NCBI GenBank assembly: GCA_013331215.1
Contig: DUGU01000126.1
Location: forward strand, 1-7,747
Direction of reading: 5' to 3'
Source: Methanoregulaceae archaeon
GTDB lineage: Archaea; Halobacteriota; Methanomicrobia; Methanomicrobiales; Methanospirillaceae
DNA length: 7,747 bases
Of the stretch, positions 5,396-7,747 are shown piece after piece (position 1 is the first letter of the stretch; every line of letters starts with the position of its first letter). Below the pieces are notes generated by a model. The model ran no database searches and was not told where the DNA came from. It was given only the letters and a program-made list of their open reading frames with translations. The position numbers and the translations under genes are program-made.

Positions 5396-6190
5396 GTGGC
5401 GCGCGAAGACGAGGACCGGTTCGATCAGAAGCTTCAGGCGCTCGGAGTCCGGGTCAAGGACGCCAACGAGTTCAAGGTCCGCGACGACGTCTTCGACGAG
5501 GTCACCTTCCTCGCCCTGTACAAGCTCGTCCACAAGAAGAAGCTCGACGCCATCGGAGGGGCGATCTCGACCGGCAAGGAGGCGAACGTGTACCTGGCCG
5601 AGGCCGGGGGGCGCGATGTCGCGATCAAGATCTACCGGATCCAGACCGCGAACTTCAACACCATGAGCGCGTACCTGGTCGGCGACCGGCGCTTCTCGTC
5701 CGTCAGGAAGACCCGGAAGGAGGTGATCTTCACCTGGACACGAAAGGAGTTCTCGAACCTGAAACGGGCCCACGACGCGGGCCTCGCCGTCCCCGAGCCG
5801 CTCGCGTTCGACCGCAATATCCTCCTGCTCGAGTTTCTCGGAAAGGACGAGCGGCCGTACCCGCGCCTGAAGGACGCCGCGCCCGAAGACCCGGCCGCGA
5901 CCTACGCCTGGGTGGTCGAGTTCATCCGGCGCCTCTACCAGGAGGCGAAGCTCGTCCACGCGGACCTCAGCGAATTTAATATACTCGTCGGCGATCAGGT
6001 ATACGTCATCGACATGGGCCAGTCCGTGACCCCGGACCATCCGCAGGCGTATCGGTTCCTGATGCGAGACATCCGGAACATCAACCGCTACTTCGCGGAG
6101 CGCTGCGAGGTCCGGTCCGAGTTCGAGGTCTTTGCCGAGACGACCGGGATTCCGCTCGAGGCGGTCCTCGCGGGAGAGCGGGAGCATTAG
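5396..6190 (+). CDS. rio1: RIO1-family atypical serine protein kinase/ATPase
   Basis: Protein kinase-like ATPase that in eukaryotes and archaea acts in final maturation of the small ribosomal subunit. From GTG 5396 it has 264 residues. The RIO-type nucleotide loop ISTGKEANVYLA (57-68) is followed by K78 in VAIKIYR. The flexible-loop region RKTRKEVIFTWTRKEFSNL (104-122) precedes the catalytic loop LVHADLSEFNIL (186-197), with D190 and N195. The metal-binding motif is IDMGQSV (205-211), with D206. The N-terminal lead (1-50), with VKDANEFKVRDDVFDEVT, is the usual archaeal Rio1 extension. An alternative start, GTG 5387, overlaps the tyrS stop as GTGA and adds three residues; translational coupling to tyrS is likely either way. 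The KH gene follows after 7 bases. In many archaea rio1 and this KH gene are neighbours. Confidence 0.95.
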   Translation: MAREDEDRFDQKLQALGVRVKDANEFKVRDDVFDEVTFLALYKLVHKKKLDAIGGAISTGKEANVYLAEAGGRDVAIKIYRIQTANFNTMSAYLVGDRRFSSVRKTRKEVIFTWTRKEFSNLKRAHDAGLAVPEPLAFDRNILLLEFLGKDERPYPRLKDAAPEDPAATYAWVVEFIRRLYQEAKLVHADLSEFNILVGDQVYVIDMGQSVTPDHPQAYRFLMRDIRNINRYFAERCEVRSEFEVFAETTGIPLEAVLAGEREH

Positions 6191-6197
6191 GAGGAGC

Positions 6198-6737
6198 ATG
6201 CAGCAGGAGTTCAAGATTGCCGGGAACCGGATCGGGGTTCTGATAGGAAAGGGCGGAGAGACCAAGCGGGCGATCGAGGAGCGGACGGCGAGCGTCCTGA
6301 CCATCGACTCGGAGGAGGGACTCGTCGCCGTCGAGGGCGAGGACCCGGTGCAGGTACTCCTGGCCGGCTCGGTCGTGCAGGCGATCGGGCGCGGCTTCTC
6401 GCCCGAGAACGCGTTTGCGCTCCTCATGGACGAGGACCTCATATTCGAGCAGATCGACCTCTCCGGCCTCGCCGAGAGCCCGCGCCAGCTCGACCGGATC
6501 CGGGGCCGGGTGATCGGCCGGGAGGGGAAGGCGCGCGAGCAGATCGAGCATATGACCGGCACCCACCTCTCGATCCAGGGCAAGACCGTGGCCATCATCG
6601 GTTTGCCCGACCAGGTGAAGGACGCCCGGACCGCAATCGAGATGCTGCTCCGCGGCGTCCCGCACGAGTCGGTTTTCACGTTTCTCGATCGGAAACGGAA
6701 AGAGGCCAAGGCCGACATGCTCAGCTACTATTATTGA
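6198..6737 (+). CDS. Archaeal KH-domain protein, Dim2/PNO1-like
   Basis: RNA-binding protein of 179 residues with two KH domains. It belongs to the archaeal family related to eukaryotic Dim2/Pno1, which binds the 3' end region of pre-SSU rRNA and helps the Nob1/Dim1 steps. KH1 carries the GxxG loop GKGG (17-20) in RIGVLIGKGGETKRAIEE. KH2 carries GREG (107-110) in RGRVIGREGKAREQIEHMTG. The C-terminus is a helix ending in DRKRKEAKADMLSYYY. The start ATG 6198 follows TAGGAGGAG (6188-6196), a strong ribosome-binding site that overlaps the rio1 stop. An upstream in-frame start within rio1 would add an arginine/serine-rich tail that is a frame artefact. The gene closes the tyrS-rio1-KH operon, with a T tract about 50 bases downstream. 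Confidence 0.93.
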   Translation: MQQEFKIAGNRIGVLIGKGGETKRAIEERTASVLTIDSEEGLVAVEGEDPVQVLLAGSVVQAIGRGFSPENAFALLMDEDLIFEQIDLSGLAESPRQLDRIRGRVIGREGKAREQIEHMTGTHLSIQGKTVAIIGLPDQVKDARTAIEMLLRGVPHESVFTFLDRKRKEAKADMLSYYY

Positions 6738-6787
6738 TCCGCCCGAGAGACGATCTCTGGGAAGCGGTTCCACTGGAGACCAATACC

Positions 6788-6796
6788 TTGTTTTTT
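6788..6796 (+). terminator. Oligo-T terminator after the KH gene
   Basis: TTG followed by six T (6791-6796) stands about 50 bp past the KH stop, in otherwise GC-rich DNA. A small dyad, AGAGA-CGA-TCTCT (6746-6758), lies between the stop and the tract. This is consistent with archaeal T-tract termination separating the operon from hel308. Confidence 0.5.
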
Positions 6797-6807
6797 GACA
6801 TCGATCA

Positions 6808-6832
6808 GGCGAACCGGCGCCATCCGTTCGCC
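6808..6832. repeat. 7-bp inverted repeat upstream of hel308
   Basis: GGCGAAC (6808-6814) and GTTCGCC (6826-6832) are perfect inverted arms with an 11-base spacer. They lie 27 bp before the helicase start. They could be a repressor site or a hairpin in the 5' leader. No convincing TATA box is visible in the gap. Confidence 0.45.
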
Positions 6833-6858
6833 GTTCCACTCGCGATAAAGGGGTCAGC

Positions 6859-7747
6859 GTGAAGCTCGCCGACCTCCCGGTCCCGACCGCGCTGATCGAG
6901 CGGCACGCCGCGCACGGGATCACCGAGCTTTACCCGCCGCAGGCGGCCTGCGTCGAGCAGGGCCTGCTCGACGGGAAGAACCTGCTCGTCGCGATCCCGA
7001 CGGCCTCGGGCAAGACGCTCGTTGCCGAGCTGGCCATGCACCGGGCGATCGCGGCCGGCGGCAAGTGCCTCTACATCGTCCCCCTCCGGGCGCTCGCGGC
7101 CGAGAAGTACGCCGAGTTTGCGGCGGGCGCCCGCGTGGGGATTGCGACCGGCGACTATGACCGGCGCGACGACTATCTGGGCCGGAACGAGATCGTGGTC
7201 GCGACCTCGGAGAAGGTCGACTCGCTCCTCCGGAACCGGACCCCCTGGCTGGCCGAGGTGACCCTGCTCGTCGTGGACGAGGTTCACCTGGTGGGCTCGC
7301 CCGACCGCGGCGCGACCCTCGAGCTCGTGATCGCGAAGCTCCGCCGCCTCAATCCCTCGCTCCAGCTGATCGGACTCTCGGCCACGATTGGCAACCCGGG
7401 AACGCTTGCTGAATGGCTCGACGCGGGCCTCGTCGCCTCGGACTGGCGGCCCGTCCGACTCCGGCAGGGGGTGTACTATCGTGGACAGATCCGGTTTCAC
7501 GACGGCTGCCGCGAGCTCGACGCGACGGCCTCGAAGTCCGACGACCTGAACCTCTGCCTCGACACGATCGCCGAAGGCGGCCAGTGCCTGGTCTTCGTCA
7601 ACTCGCGCCGAAACGCCGAGGGGTTCGCGAAGCGGGCGGCGTCCGCGATCAAGTCGAAGGACCCGGCCCTCGCCGAATATGCGCGCCGGATCACGGACCT
7701 CGCCACGACCGAGCTCGACCGGACGCTCGCGGCCTGCGTGGCCCGAG
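6859..7747 (+). CDS. hel308: Hel308-type superfamily 2 DNA helicase, 5' part only
   Basis: ATP-dependent 3'-5' DNA helicase that acts on stalled replication forks in archaea (related to human HELQ/POLQ). The frame opens at GTG 6859 and stays open for 296 codons to the window edge, so the second RecA domain is incomplete and the winged-helix, ratchet and C-terminal domains are missing. Visible motifs: Q-motif region [16 protein letters not shown] (21-36), Walker [10 protein letters not shown] (45-53), motif Ia [12 protein letters not shown] (73-84), [13 protein letters not shown] (114-126), Walker B DEVH (140-143), motif [11 protein letters not shown] (173-180) and motif [14 protein letters not shown]. 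The ribosome-binding site is weak (AAAGGGGT, 6847-6854), with a 4-base spacer before the GTG. This start gives the normal short N-terminus before the Q motif. The gene is downstream of the operon terminator and probably has its own promoter. Confidence 0.94.
   Translation, partial: MKLADLPVPTALIERHAAHGITELYPPQAACVEQGLLDGKNLLVAIPTASGKTLVAELAMHRAIAAGGKCLYIVPLRALAAEKYAEFAAGARVGIATGDYDRRDDYLGRNEIVVATSEKVDSLLRNRTPWLAEVTLLVVDEVHLVGSPDRGATLELVIAKLRRLNPSLQLIGLSATIGNPGTLAEWLDAGLVASDWRPVRLRQGVYYRGQIRFHDGCRELDATASKSDDLNLCLDTIAEGGQCLVFVNSRRNAEGFAKRAASAIKSKDPALAEYARRITDLATTELDRTLAACVAR

Noticed and set aside
6132..6197. N-terminal extension of the KH protein into rio1
   Set aside because: The extension is an R/S-rich shadow of rio1 codons. 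ATG 6198 has a strong GGAGG site and gives the normal family length.
5093..6718. Minus-strand open frame of 541 codons opposite tyrS, rio1 and the KH gene
   Set aside because: It is antisense to three conserved genes with intact motifs, and no motif is seen in its own translation.
1..7747. Mobile elements, CRISPR repeats or prophage signs
   Set aside because: No transposase or integrase motifs, spaced repeats or terminal inverted repeats were seen. The genes are ordinary archaeal chromosomal genes of similar composition.

Overview
The window looks like chromosomal DNA from a GC-rich euryarchaeal methanogen, most likely of the Methanomicrobiales. That assignment is an inference from gene content and style. 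The window carries type II archaeal glyceraldehyde-3-phosphate dehydrogenase, a short archaeal-type tyrosyl-tRNA synthetase, RIO1 kinase, the archaeal Dim2/PNO1-like KH protein, Tsr3 and a Hel308 helicase. It also has AT-rich TATA-like boxes in a GC-rich background, oligo-T tracts after operons, and GGAGG/GGTGAT ribosome-binding sites. No tRNA, rRNA, CRISPR array or insertion sequence is visible, and no gene-free stretch reaches 300 bases.

Left part (1-1154): the 5' part of an ammonium transporter gene reads leftward off the window edge. It is divergent from a small ferritin-like (rubrerythrin-family) di-iron protein gene. Their shared intergenic region holds one TATA-like box for each direction. 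On the transporter side a GGAA-N6-TTCT element resembles the nitrogen-repressor (NrpR) operator of methanogens.

Middle (1157-3176): a leftward gene encodes a two-domain protein. Its N-terminal half has the cysteine pattern of the TudS/DUF523 Fe-S desulfidases, and its C-terminal half is a nucleoside 2-deoxyribosyltransferase-like domain. This is the most unusual item in the window. It ends 2 bp from the ferritin-like gene and starts about 31 bp from the divergent tsr3, which encodes the rRNA aminocarboxypropyltransferase. A small isoprenylcysteine methyltransferase-like membrane protein gene follows tsr3.

Right part (3171-7747): gap is transcribed from its own promoter, whose TATA box overlaps the stop codon of the membrane protein gene. 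After an oligo-T tract comes a tight operon tyrS-rio1-KH with overlapping or near-overlapping ends, closed by another T tract. The 5' part of a Hel308 gene then runs off the right edge.

Functionally, three proteins here (Tsr3, Rio1 and the KH/Dim2 protein) belong to late maturation of the small ribosomal subunit. TyrRS ties the same operon to translation. GAPDH is central carbon metabolism, Amt is nitrogen uptake, and Hel308 is replication-fork repair. The Fe-S/deoxyribosyltransferase fusion is a candidate for salvage or clean-up of thiolated nucleosides, which is untested.
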